Part shown: positions 30,921 to 39,244 of the stretch, piece by piece | Position numbering within the stretch: position 1 is the stretch's first letter | How the letters are laid out: every line of letters begins with the position of its first letter | DNA from: Micromonospora sp. KC213 | GTDB taxonomy: Bacteria > Actinomycetota > Actinomycetes > Mycobacteriales > Micromonosporaceae | NCBI RefSeq assembly: GCF_004348325.1 | Contig: NZ_SMKF01000037.1 | Coordinates: 1 to 39,244, forward strand | Direction of reading: 5' to 3' | Length of the DNA: 39,244 nt | The notes under the pieces: model-generated | What the model was told of the DNA's origin: nothing | The model's input: only the letters and a program-made list of their open reading frames with translations | The model's database searches: none | Position numbers and translations under genes: made by a program

Positions 30921-32207
30921 GTGCAGGCGAAGTTGAGCACGATGTTCCAGTCCCTACAGGTCCGCAACTACCGGCTCTTCGCGTCCGGGCAGCTGATCAA
31001 ACTGATCGGCGTCTGGATGATGTTCATCGCCCAGGACTGGCTCGTTCTCGAGCTCTCCGACAACTCCGCCACCGCCCTCGGCGTGGTGACCGCGCTCCAG
31101 TTCACCCCGGTGCTGCTGCTCACCCTCCTCTCCGGTCGCCTTGCCGACCGGTACGACAAGCGTATGATCCTCTTCGTCGCCAATGCCTTCTGGACGGTGC
31201 TGGCGCTGGCGATGAGCCTCCTGGTGATCACCGGCCTGGTCCAGCTCTGGCACGTCTTCGCCTTCGCCGCCCTGCTCGGCGTCGCCAACGCGGTGGAGAC
31301 CCCGGTCCGGCAGGCGTTCGTCAGCGAACTGGTCGGCGTGTCGCTGCTGCCCAACGCGCTCTCGCTCAACGCCGCCACCTTCAACTCGGCGCGGATCGTC
31401 GGCCCGGCCGTCGCGGGCCTGGCCATCGCCGCTTTCGACGTCGGCCCGGTCTTCGGAGTCACCGCGCTCAGTTCGATCGCCCCACTGGTCACCGTGATCC
31501 GGATGCGCCCCGCCGAGCTGTACCGCAAGGAACTGCCCCCGGTCGCCGAACGCGGCTCCGCCAAGGTCGTCGACGGGCTCCGGTACGTCTTCCGCCGACC
31601 CGACCTGCTGCTGCCGATGGTGGTCATGTCGGTCATCGGGATGTCGCTGTTCAACTTCCAGCTCACCCTCGCCGCGCTGGCCAAGACCGTGTTCCACACC
31701 GGCGCCGCCTCGTTCGGCCTGTTCAGCACCGCGCTGGCAGCCGGGGCGCTGGTCGGGGCACTGGCCGGCACCGGGCGGCGCAGCCGCCCCTCGGTCTGGC
31801 TGGTGCTCGGCGCCGCGGTCGGCTGCGCCACCTTCGGCACCCTGGTCGGTCTCGCGCCCGCGTACTGGCTGGTGGTGGCGCTGCTGCCACCGACCGGCTT
31901 CTTCATGGTCTTCTTCGCCCAGGCCGCCAACCAGCGGGTCCAGCTCGGCACCGACGCCGCCTTCCGCGGCCGGGTGATGGCGCTGTGGGTACTGGTGTTC
32001 CTCGGCACCAACCCGGTCGGGGCGCCGCTGATCGGCTGGGTCGCCGAGACGTACGGCGCGGGGGCGAGCATCTGGATCGGCGGGCTGCTCTCGCTGGCCA
32101 CCGCCCTGCTGGCACTCGCCTGGCAGCTGCGGCGCGACGGTGCCCGGCTCCGCTTCCGGGTGCTGCCCATGCCGCGCTTCTACATCGTCTCCGCCCCGGA
32201 CTGCTGA
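30921..32207 (+). CDS. MFS exporter, downstream of MarR
   Basis: 428-residue, about 12-helix transporter. The opening F-Q-S-L-Q-V-R-N-Y-R-L-F-A-S-G-Q is typical of the MFS_3/EntS-like drug-exporter branch. The loop 2-3 motif LSGRLADRYDKRMIL is clear, and a central V-E-T-P-V-R-Q-A-F-V segment follows. A late A-F-R-G-R-V-M-A-L-W motif matches the same branch. The GTG at 30921 has AGGAGG 10 bases upstream; an ATG at 30942 is the alternative. The marR-MFS pair suggests ligand-induced efflux. The substrate is unknown. Confidence 0.92.
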   Translation: MQAKLSTMFQSLQVRNYRLFASGQLIKLIGVWMMFIAQDWLVLELSDNSATALGVVTALQFTPVLLLTLLSGRLADRYDKRMILFVANAFWTVLALAMSLLVITGLVQLWHVFAFAALLGVANAVETPVRQAFVSELVGVSLLPNALSLNAATFNSARIVGPAVAGLAIAAFDVGPVFGVTALSSIAPLVTVIRMRPAELYRKELPPVAERGSAKVVDGLRYVFRRPDLLLPMVVMSVIGMSLFNFQLTLAALAKTVFHTGAASFGLFSTALAAGALVGALAGTGRRSRPSVWLVLGAAVGCATFGTLVGLAPAYWLVVALLPPTGFFMVFFAQAANQRVQLGTDAAFRGRVMALWVLVFLGTNPVGAPLIGWVAETYGAGASIWIGGLLSLATALLALAWQLRRDGARLRFRVLPMPRFYIVSAPDC

Positions 32208-32296
32208 CCTTCTCGAAACGTGCGGTCCGGGTCACCCTGGGTCAGGTTTCTCGCCCGGATGCCGGCAATCCGGTGGCGGCGGCCGGGCGTGGGCCT

Positions 32297-32302
32297 TAGC
32301 GT
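32297..32302 (+). promoter_or_regulatory. -10 box of leaderless gene 32309
   Basis: TAGCGT is followed by 6 bases (cgatac) and the GTG at 32309. Confidence 0.5.
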
Positions 32303-32308
32303 CGATAC

Positions 32309-32827
32309 GTGGGAGGCGGTAGCGGGGCTCTGACGCTGGTGTTGGCGTTTCTCGCCGTGGCGTGCCTGCCGGCGGCGTTCGCCCTGCTCCTCTGCCTCGA
32401 CGACATCATCGACCGGGTCGTCTGCGGCTGGGTCGAGTGGCGGGAACGGCGCCGCGAGGGGCGCACCCTCGCCCGGCTCGGCCGCTCCCTGGGCGGGGAC
32501 GCCCTCACCCGCCACGTCGACCTGGCCCGGTTGGACCGGCCCGACCGACAGCCCTTCGAAGGCGTCGCCGCCGACCTACGCCGCCTCGCCCGGCATCGGC
32601 TCGCCGCGGGCGGCCGTTCGGTGGTCTGGCACAGCTCGGTCATGGACGCGTACGACGACCGGCTCCGCGCAGCCTGCCAGGCGTTGGGAATCGCCGAGCA
32701 CCTGGGGGAGCTGACCGGTGTGGACCGGGAGATCGAGCGGGTCCGGGTGGAGGGGATGCTCGCCCGGGCGGGTCTGGTGCTGCCGACCACCCGAGGGGTA
32801 CGCCGGCTGCGTGACCCGCAGGCGTGA
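32309..32827 (+). CDS. Membrane-anchored protein of unknown function
   Basis: 172-residue protein not recognised. One N-terminal membrane segment (LTLVLAFLAVACLPAAFALL, about residues 8-27) is followed by a basic, Arg-rich cytoplasmic part (W-R-E-R-R-R-E-G-R-T-L-A-R-L-G-R-S-L). The soluble region looks helical (DAYDDRLRAACQALGIAEHL), then R-E-I-E-R-V-R-V-E-G-M-L-A-R-A-G-L-V. It starts with a leaderless GTG and ends as GTGA with thpR, so the two proteins are made together. It may tie ThpR to the membrane or work in RNA or nucleotide metabolism; both ideas rest only on context. Confidence 0.72.
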   Translation: MGGGSGALTLVLAFLAVACLPAAFALLLCLDDIIDRVVCGWVEWRERRREGRTLARLGRSLGGDALTRHVDLARLDRPDRQPFEGVAADLRRLARHRLAAGGRSVVWHSSVMDAYDDRLRAACQALGIAEHLGELTGVDREIERVRVEGMLARAGLVLPTTRGVRRLRDPQA

Positions 32828-33402
32828 GGCTCTTCGTCGCGGTCCACCCGCCGCCGGCGGCCGTCGCCCATCTCACCGCGCGGGTCGCCGGGCTGCGGGT
32901 CGGGGCCGCTTTCGCCGCCGGCATCAACGTACGTCTCGCCGACCCGGCCAACCTGCACGTCACGCTCGCCTTCCTCGGCGAGGTGCCGGCCGACCGGCTG
33001 GTCGACGTGCAGAGCGCGCTCGGCCTCGCCGTCGAGACCGCCCGGCGGGGCTGGGACAGTTCGCCCCGGCTCCACCTCGGCGGGGGCGGACGGTTCGGGC
33101 GGGGTCGGTTCACCGTCCTCTGGGTGGACCTGCGCGGCGAGGTGGAGGCGTTGCACCTGCTGGGCCGGCTGATCCGGGCTGGGCTGCGCCGCAATCGCCT
33201 CCCGTACGACGAGCGGCCGTTCCGCCCGCACCTGACGATCGCCCGCCCCGGCGATCGGATCGACCGGTGCGACGTGGTGGCCGACTGCCTGACCCTGGAC
33301 GACTACCGGGGTCCGGAGTGGCCCGCGTCCGAACTGGTGTTGGTCCGCAGCCACCAGGGCCCCCGTCCCCGGTACGACCACCTGGCCCGCTGGCCTCTCT
33401 GA
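32824..33402 (+). CDS. thpR: RNA 2',3'-cyclic phosphodiesterase (2H family, ThpR)
   Basis: 2H phosphoesterase that opens 2',3'-cyclic phosphates in RNA ends. It begins M-R-L-F-V-A-V-H-P-P-P, the usual 2H strand. The two catalytic motifs are N-L-H-V-T-L-A-F (His at 45) and P-H-L-T-I-A-R (His at 136), both of the H-x-T form. The R-N-R-L-P-Y-D-E-R-P-F-R-P segment before the second motif is typical of ThpR. At 192 residues it is normal for the family. The GTG start overlaps the previous stop as GTGA. Whether it acts on tRNA fragments or other RNA is not shown here. Confidence 0.93.
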   Translation: MRLFVAVHPPPAAVAHLTARVAGLRVGAAFAAGINVRLADPANLHVTLAFLGEVPADRLVDVQSALGLAVETARRGWDSSPRLHLGGGGRFGRGRFTVLWVDLRGEVEALHLLGRLIRAGLRRNRLPYDERPFRPHLTIARPGDRIDRCDVVADCLTLDDYRGPEWPASELVLVRSHQGPRPRYDHLARWPL

Positions 33403-33430
33403 CCGTGCCGGGGGCCCGTGACCTGGGAGA

Positions 33431-34507
33431 TCAGGACGACTCGCGGGCCGCCGGGCCGCTGCCGAAGAGGACGTCGTCCCAGCTCGGCAGCCGCTTGCGC
33501 GGCTTGCCGCCGGCCTCGGTCGATTCGCCGCCGGTCGCCGCCGCGGCACCCGTGCGGCGCGGTCGCAACACCGCCAGCGACGGTACGGCCGGGACCTCCT
33601 TCGGGGCGTCCGAGTCGTCGTCGAAGGCGGAACCCTGACCACCGCCGAGCAGCGCCGCCGCACCCCCGCCGACGGCCCGCTGCCGGGGCGCGTCGCCACC
33701 GGCGAGGGCCGCCGGGGAACGCGGGTCGAGCCCACGCCCGCCGGTGCCGCCCAGCGGTCGGTCGAGGGAGGCGAGCAGGGCGTCCCGCCCGGCTCGGATC
33801 GGATCCCGCCCGGGTCGGGGTTCGGCTGGGGTCGGCAGACCGTGCCCGCCCCGGCTCGGCTCGCCCCGCGACGGGCCGGGCAGCGCGTGACCGCCACGCT
33901 CCGGTGCCGGCTCCTGGCCGAGGATCGGCGTCGGGCGCTCGGCGCAGAGGTACTGCGCCATGTCGTCGTGCGGGGTGACGTGCTGCCGGGTCTTGTCGAG
34001 ATCCCACACCGCCTGCGCGGTGGCCTTGCCGGACGGCCAGGTGGCGATGACCCGCCAGGTGCCGTCGTCACGCCGGTACGCGTCCCAGGAAATCTTTTCG
34101 GTGTCGATCCCGTGCTGGGCCAGCCGGCCGTTGACCACCTCGGCGAGCGGGGTCGCCTTCTCGGCGCCCTTGAGCCGGGTACGCCGGGCGTGCTGGGCGA
34201 GCATGGCCCGTTCCTGGAGCACCGGGCCGGCGTACCGCAGGACGCGGTCGACCGGGACGCCGGCGATCCGGGCGACGTCCTCGGCGGACTCGCCGGAACG
34301 GATCCGGGCCTGGATGTCCCGTGGGGACAGGGACGGGGTCGGGTCAACGGCGGCGGGCACCACGGACAGCGGTGCGGCGCCGGGCTCGGCGTGCAGCACC
34401 GAGGCGATGCGGTCGTCGATGGGGAGGGCGAGCAGCCGCCCGACCTCGTCGGCGAGAACCAGAGCCTGGCCGTCCTCGGAGAGGGCGACGAAGCGTACTG
34501 GGCGCAT
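33431..34507 (-). CDS. sepH: Septation protein SepH
   Basis: SepH (DUF3071) activates FtsZ assembly at division septa in actinobacteria. The 358-residue protein opens MRPVRFVALSEDGQALVLAD and has a helix-turn-helix-like core (R-S-G-E-S-A-E-D-V-A-R-I-A-G-V-P-V-D-R-V-L-R-Y) near residue 70-92. It then has D-D-G-T-W-R-V-I-A-T-W-P-S-G-K and W-D-L-D-K-T-R-Q-H-V-T-P-H-D near residues 146-185. The central 130 residues are Pro/Gly/Arg-rich and disordered. The C-terminus carries the conserved R-K-R-L-P-S-W-D-D-V-L-F-G motif. The ATG at 34507 has GGAGG 7 bases upstream. It follows serC and a hairpin, as in the mycobacterial arrangement that I remember. Confidence 0.93.
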   Translation of the reverse strand: MRPVRFVALSEDGQALVLADEVGRLLALPIDDRIASVLHAEPGAAPLSVVPAAVDPTPSLSPRDIQARIRSGESAEDVARIAGVPVDRVLRYAGPVLQERAMLAQHARRTRLKGAEKATPLAEVVNGRLAQHGIDTEKISWDAYRRDDGTWRVIATWPSGKATAQAVWDLDKTRQHVTPHDDMAQYLCAERPTPILGQEPAPERGGHALPGPSRGEPSRGGHGLPTPAEPRPGRDPIRAGRDALLASLDRPLGGTGGRGLDPRSPAALAGGDAPRQRAVGGGAAALLGGGQGSAFDDDSDAPKEVPAVPSLAVLRPRRTGAAAATGGESTEAGGKPRKRLPSWDDVLFGSGPAARESS

Positions 34508-34640
34508 GGCGTTGCCTCCGTCCCGCTTCGCTGGCCGTCACGCCACGAGCCGGCCACCCGGGCGTCTCGCACCACCGTACGCCCATCTACCCGACGGTGG
34601 GGGATGCGACACCCGCATGTCGCGACTGAGCTGCGGCAAT

Positions 34641-34688
34641 GATCACGGTGGGTGGCTGGGGAACGCCCGGTGACCACCCACCGTGATC
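34641..34688 (-). terminator. Terminator after serC, 15-bp perfect stem
   Basis: GATCACGGTGGGTGG (34641-34655) pairs perfectly with 34674-34688 around an 18-base loop. It lies 5 bases past the serC stop on the minus strand. Confidence 0.75.
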
Positions 34689-34693
34689 GCCGA

Positions 34694-35881
<1,188 letters not shown>

Positions 35882-36012
35882 TCATCCTCGCACCCGCAGC
35901 GGACCGTCCGGCCGTCGGTCCCGGGCCGGAAGCTGAGTCGTGCACCACAACCGGGTCGGCCCGGCGTCGCAGCCGGTCCGCAGGTGGTGAGAAGCGCCAC
36001 ACCGGGCACGCG

Positions 36013-36045
36013 AAGGCCCCGCCCAAGCGGCTTGGACGGGGCCTT
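36013..36045 (-). terminator. Terminator after citA
   Basis: AAGGCCCCGCCCAAG (36013-36027) pairs with CTTGGACGGGGCCTT (36031-36045) with one mismatch and a CGG loop. It lies 12 bases past the citA stop on the minus strand. Confidence 0.85.
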
Positions 36046-36057
36046 TCGGGTACGCGG

Positions 36058-37164
36058 TCAGACGCCGTGCGGGACGGCGTCCCAGCCCTCGACCTCCTGC
36101 GGCTTGCGGGAACCCGGCCCGATGTAGCGGGCGGACGGCCGGACCAGCCGCTGGAGCTTCTTCTGCTCCAGGATGTGCGCACTCCAGCCACCCATCCGGG
36201 CGCAGGTGAACATCGAGGTGAACATGTGCGCCGGCACCTCGGCGAAGTCCAGCACCACAGCCGACCAGAACTCGACGTTGGTGGCGAGCACCCGGTCCGG
36301 GCGGCGGGCCTGCAGCTCGGCCAGCGCGGCCCGCTCCAGCGCCTCGGCAACCTCGAAGCGCGGGGCGCCCAGTTCCCGGGCGGTGCGGCGCAGCACCCGG
36401 GCGCGCGGGTCCTCGGCCCGGTAGACCCGGTGCCCGAAGCCCATCAGCCGTTCGCCCCGGTCGAGCACGTTCTTGACGTACCCCTCGGCGTCGCCGCTGC
36501 GCTCCACGGCCTCCAGCATGCTGAGCACCCGGGAGGGGGCGCCGCCGTGCAGCGGGCCGGAAAGCGCGCCGATGCCGGAGGAGATGCAGGCCGCGGCGTC
36601 GGCGCCGGTGGAGGCGACGATCCGCGCGGTGAAGGTGGAGGCGTTCAGGCCGTGCTCGGCGGCCGAGATGAAGTACGCGTCGACGGCCTTGACGTGCCGC
36701 GGGTCGGGCTCCCCGCGCCAGCGCTTCATGAAGCGCTCGACGATGGTCTCCGCCTTGTCGATTTCCTTCTGCGGCACGGCGGGCAGCCCCAGGCCGCGGG
36801 CGGACTGGGCGACGAAGGAGAGCGCGGTGACCGAGACCCGGGCCAGGTCCTCGCGGGCCTGCTCGTCGGAGATGTCCAGCAACTGCTGCAGACCCCAGTA
36901 CGGGGCCAGCATGGCGACCGCGGACTGCACGTCGACGCGGATGTCGCCGGAGTGCACCGGGACCGGGAACGGCTCGGCCGGCGGCAGGCCGGGCCCGAAC
37001 CGCCCGTCGACCAGCAGCGCCCAGACGTTGCCGAAGGAGACCTGACCGATCAGATCCTCGATGTCCACGCCGCGGTAGCGCAGTGCGCCACCTTCGCGGT
37101 CCGGTTCGGCGATCTCGGTCTCGAAGGCTACGACGCCCTCCAGGCCCGGTTTGAAGTCGGACAT
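36058..37164 (-). CDS. citA: Citrate synthase 2 (CitA type)
   Basis: Condenses oxaloacetate and acetyl-CoA. The 368-residue protein has Y-R-G-V-D-I-E-D-L near residue 30, E-H-G-L-N-A-S-T-F-T-A-R with the first catalytic histidine, G-A-L-S-G-P-L-H-G-G-A-P with the next, and G-F-G-H-R-V-Y-R-A-E-D-P with the third catalytic region. The small size and the N-terminal L-E-G-V-V-A-F-E-T-E-I motif place it in the actinobacterial second citrate synthase family, CitA of mycobacteria. The ATG at 37164 has AGGAG 6 bases upstream. A TACGGT box on the minus strand about 54-59 bases before the ATG is a possible -10. Whether it is the main citrate synthase is not shown. Confidence 0.93.
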   Translation of the reverse strand: MSDFKPGLEGVVAFETEIAEPDREGGALRYRGVDIEDLIGQVSFGNVWALLVDGRFGPGLPPAEPFPVPVHSGDIRVDVQSAVAMLAPYWGLQQLLDISDEQAREDLARVSVTALSFVAQSARGLGLPAVPQKEIDKAETIVERFMKRWRGEPDPRHVKAVDAYFISAAEHGLNASTFTARIVASTGADAAACISSGIGALSGPLHGGAPSRVLSMLEAVERSGDAEGYVKNVLDRGERLMGFGHRVYRAEDPRARVLRRTARELGAPRFEVAEALERAALAELQARRPDRVLATNVEFWSAVVLDFAEVPAHMFTSMFTCARMGGWSAHILEQKKLQRLVRPSARYIGPGSRKPQEVEGWDAVPHGV

Positions 37165-37406
37165 TGTCGTCTCCTGGGTGTGGTCGGTACGCCCGTCGCG
37201 GCCCGGTCCGGCCCAGCACCGTAGGCGACCGTCTGGAATGTGTTCGTGACATCTTGCCTGGTGGGTAACCGGGTGCGCGAGCCGCTGCGGCTGTGCTGCG
37301 CACGACATCCCCCCGGGCGCGCGACCGCGCGGCGTCGGCGAGACTGTCCGGTGCGGGCTGGCCAGCGCGGGGGGACGGCCACAGCCCGGCGAGAGGGAGA
37401 GGGAAC

Positions 37407-38066
37407 GTGACCGGCGACACACCCGCCCCGGCGGCCATGCGCAACGAGTACGCCGCCGACGAGGGCCTGTCCGAGGTTGGCCTGGCCGCCGACTGGCACA
37501 CCCAGTTCGACCGGTGGTTCGCCGACGCGGTCGCCGCCGGGCTGCCCGAGCCGAACGCGATGGTGGTCGGCACCGCCGACGCCGCCGGTCGTCCCAGCGG
37601 CCGTACCATCCTGCTCAAGGGCTACGACCCGGCCGGGTTCGTCTTCTTCACCAATTACGATTCGCGCAAGGGTGTCGAGGCCGCCGTCAATCCGTGGGCC
37701 AGCCTGGTCTTCCCGTGGTTCGCGATGCAGCGGCAGGTGGTGGTCGCCGGGCGGATCGAGCGGGTGGACCGGGCCGAGACCGAGGCGTACTTCGCCAGCC
37801 GGCCACGCGGCTCCCAGCTCGGCGCGTGGGCCAGCACCCAGTCCCGGGTCATCGCGGACCGGGCGGCGCTGGACACGGCGTACCGGGCGGCGGCGGAACG
37901 CTTCGCCGAGGTGGAGCCGATCCCGGCGCCGCCGCACTGGGGTGGCCTGCGGGTGTGCCCGGAGACGGTGGAGTTCTGGCAGGGGCGGGCCAGTCGGCTG
38001 CACGACCGGCTGCGGTTCCGGCGTACCGACCGCGGCGACTGGGTCGTGGAGCGGCTGGCCCCGTGA
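37407..38066 (+). CDS. pdxH: Pyridoxamine 5'-phosphate oxidase PdxH
   Basis: FMN enzyme making pyridoxal 5'-phosphate. Family motifs are complete: [20 protein letters not shown] near residues 67-86, D-S-R-K-G as the FMN phosphate site, [13 protein letters not shown] near residue 132, and the C-terminal [20 protein letters not shown] with R-L-H-D-R. At 219 residues it is normal for the family. The GTG at 37407 has an AGGGA site adjacent; the ATG at 37437 is an alternative that removes an Ala/Pro-rich leader. It is divergent from citA, and its stop overlaps an MFS gene as GTGA. Confidence 0.93.
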   Translation: MTGDTPAPAAMRNEYAADEGLSEVGLAADWHTQFDRWFADAVAAGLPEPNAMVVGTADAAGRPSGRTILLKGYDPAGFVFFTNYDSRKGVEAAVNPWASLVFPWFAMQRQVVVAGRIERVDRAETEAYFASRPRGSQLGAWASTQSRVIADRAALDTAYRAAAERFAEVEPIPAPPHWGGLRVCPETVEFWQGRASRLHDRLRFRRTDRGDWVVERLAP

Positions 38067-39244
38067 CCTCGCTCCGGTCGGTCGGGGGGCGGGCCGCCCG
38101 CCGCTGGGCGATCGATCTGCGCCCGCTGCGGGTGCCGGCGTACCGGCGGGTCTGGCTCGGCAACACGCTGGCCATGTTCGGCTTCCAGTTGACCGCGGTC
38201 GCGGTGCCGGTGGAGATGTACGCGCTGACCGGCGACTCGCTCTGGGTCGGGCTGCTCGGCGTCGCCGGGTTCGCCCCGCTGCTGGTCTTCGGGCCGTGGG
38301 GCGGTGCGGTGGCCGACGCCCGGGACCGTCGGCGGGTCTTGCTGGCCGGCTCGGCGCTGCTGTGGGCGTCGATGCTGGGTCTGCTCGGGCACGCGCTGCT
38401 CGGCGGCCACCCGGTGGCGTTGCTGGCACTGGTCACCGTGCACTCCACCGCGTTCGCGATCAGCTCGCCGGCCCGGTCGGCGATCCTGGCCCGGCTGCTG
38501 TCGCCCGAGCTGGTGCCGGCGGGCAGCACGCTGAACTTCACCACCTTCACGGCCGCCTCGGTGGCCGGGCCGCTGGCGGCGGGGCTGATCTTCGCGGCCT
38601 TCGGCGACGCGCGGGGCCTGCCGGTCGCGTACGCGCTGGACGCGGTGCTCTTCACCGGGCTGGTGGCGGCCACCGTCCGGCTGCCGGCCATGCCACCGGC
38701 GCCGCCGGCCGAGGGGGAGGCCCGGCGCGGCGGTCTCGCCGGCATCCTCGACGGGTTCCGCTATCTGGCCGCCACGCCGGTGCTGCTGCTGTCGTTCGCC
38801 ATCGACCTGATCGCGATGGTCCTGGCGATGCCGCGGGCGCTCTTCCCCGAGGTGGCGCAGGAGCGGTTCGGTGGCGGTGCGACGGTGGGCTGGCTGTACA
38901 GCGCCATCGCGATCGGCGCGATGCTGGGCGGGCTGACCTCCGGCTGGATCGGTCGGCTGCGTCGGCAGGGCGTGGCGTTGGTGCTGGCGGTGGTCGGCTG
39001 GGGCCTGGCGATCGCGCTGGCCGGGCTGGCCCGGCAGCTCTGGCTGGTGGTGCTGCTGCTCGCCGTGGCCGGGTCGGCCGACCTGGTCAGCGCGGTGCTG
39101 CGCCAGTCGATGTTGCTGAGCTACGCGCCGGACCGGATGCGCGGCCGGCTGCAGGGGGTCAACACGGTGGTGGTCGCGGGCGGACCGCGCCTGGGTGACC
39201 TGCGGGCGGGGGCGATGGCGGCCGGGCTCGGCTCGGGGGTGGCC
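38063..39244 (+). CDS. MFS transporter (EntS-like), 3' end outside window
   Basis: The open frame runs from the GTG overlapping the pdxH stop to the last base without a stop, 394 codons. It starts with an Arg-rich tail and [12 protein letters not shown], then helices of the MFS_3 family. Loop 2-3 is [18 protein letters not shown], the usual G-x-x-A-D-R-R-D-R-R form. A later [12 protein letters not shown] motif is typical of EntS-like exporters. About 11 helices are in view, so little is missing. The 4-base overlap with pdxH means coupled translation. The substrate is unknown. Confidence 0.9.
   Translation, partial: MTSLRSVGGRAARRWAIDLRPLRVPAYRRVWLGNTLAMFGFQLTAVAVPVEMYALTGDSLWVGLLGVAGFAPLLVFGPWGGAVADARDRRRVLLAGSALLWASMLGLLGHALLGGHPVALLALVTVHSTAFAISSPARSAILARLLSPELVPAGSTLNFTTFTAASVAGPLAAGLIFAAFGDARGLPVAYALDAVLFTGLVAATVRLPAMPPAPPAEGEARRGGLAGILDGFRYLAATPVLLLSFAIDLIAMVLAMPRALFPEVAQERFGGGATVGWLYSAIAIGAMLGGLTSGWIGRLRRQGVALVLAVVGWGLAIALAGLARQLWLVVLLLAVAGSADLVSAVLRQSMLLSYAPDRMRGRLQGVNTVVVAGGPRLGDLRAGAMAAGLGSGVA

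Overview
The window reads as an ordinary chromosomal stretch of a very GC-rich actinomycete. The closest fit is Micromonosporaceae (Micromonospora or Salinispora-like). Third codon positions are almost all G or C, GTG starts are frequent, and many genes begin directly after a TANNNT -10 box with no leader. The gene set is typical of the phylum: SepH, DUF3027, DUF2530, TIGR03089, an ECF41 sigma factor, XPB helicase, and futalosine-route menaquinone genes. The family assignment rests on remembered protein similarity, not on a search. I see no rRNA, tRNA, CRISPR array, transposase or prophage gene.

Region by region. (1) 1-5000: an Hsp20 chaperone whose start lies outside the window, a GT9 (heptosyltransferase-like) gene, then on the other strand a GT2 gene overlapping a bifunctional HldE-like heptose kinase/nucleotidyltransferase, and a NUDIX hydrolase. 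This looks like a small glycan-sugar locus. (2) 5000-9750: an intergenic region with several hairpins, a quinone oxidoreductase, a possible 53-residue ORF, a HAD phosphatase, a SCO6745-family protein, a membrane-anchored FKBP isomerase and a PPOX-family flavin/F420 oxidoreductase. (3) 9760-12730: a non-homologous end-joining locus, with Ku divergent from separate LigD-type ligase and polymerase genes. (4) 12731-16435: a secreted three-repeat protein, TIGR03089, and an ECF41 sigma factor divergent from its carboxymuconolactone-decarboxylase partner; both promoters share the same two elements. (5) 16436-23240: XPB helicase, an L,D-transpeptidase lipoprotein, a helicase-associated/WYL-like protein, a HAD phosphatase and a long cold-shock protein. 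(6) 23201-28724: mqnD and mqnB either side of an XRE-GNAT fusion gene, an MFS transporter overlapping mqnB, DUF3027 and DUF2530. (7) 28813-34507: an NCS2 purine permease, a MarR-MFS pair, a membrane-anchored unknown protein overlapping thpR, and sepH. (8) 34641-39244: serC, citA, pdxH and an MFS gene cut by the window end.

The gene order XPB, helicase-associated protein, Csp, MFS, DUF3027, DUF2530, MarR, SepH, SerC, CitA resembles what I remember of M. tuberculosis Rv0861c-Rv0889c, so the second half is probably an old conserved core block with insertions. No obvious new defence or biosynthetic system is visible. The most informative non-routine signals are the mirrored ECF41 promoters, ten leaderless starts, convergent gene pairs whose stop codons sit inside palindromes, heptose-pathway genes in an organism without LPS, a hairpin-rich candidate RNA, and several unexplained intergenic repeats.
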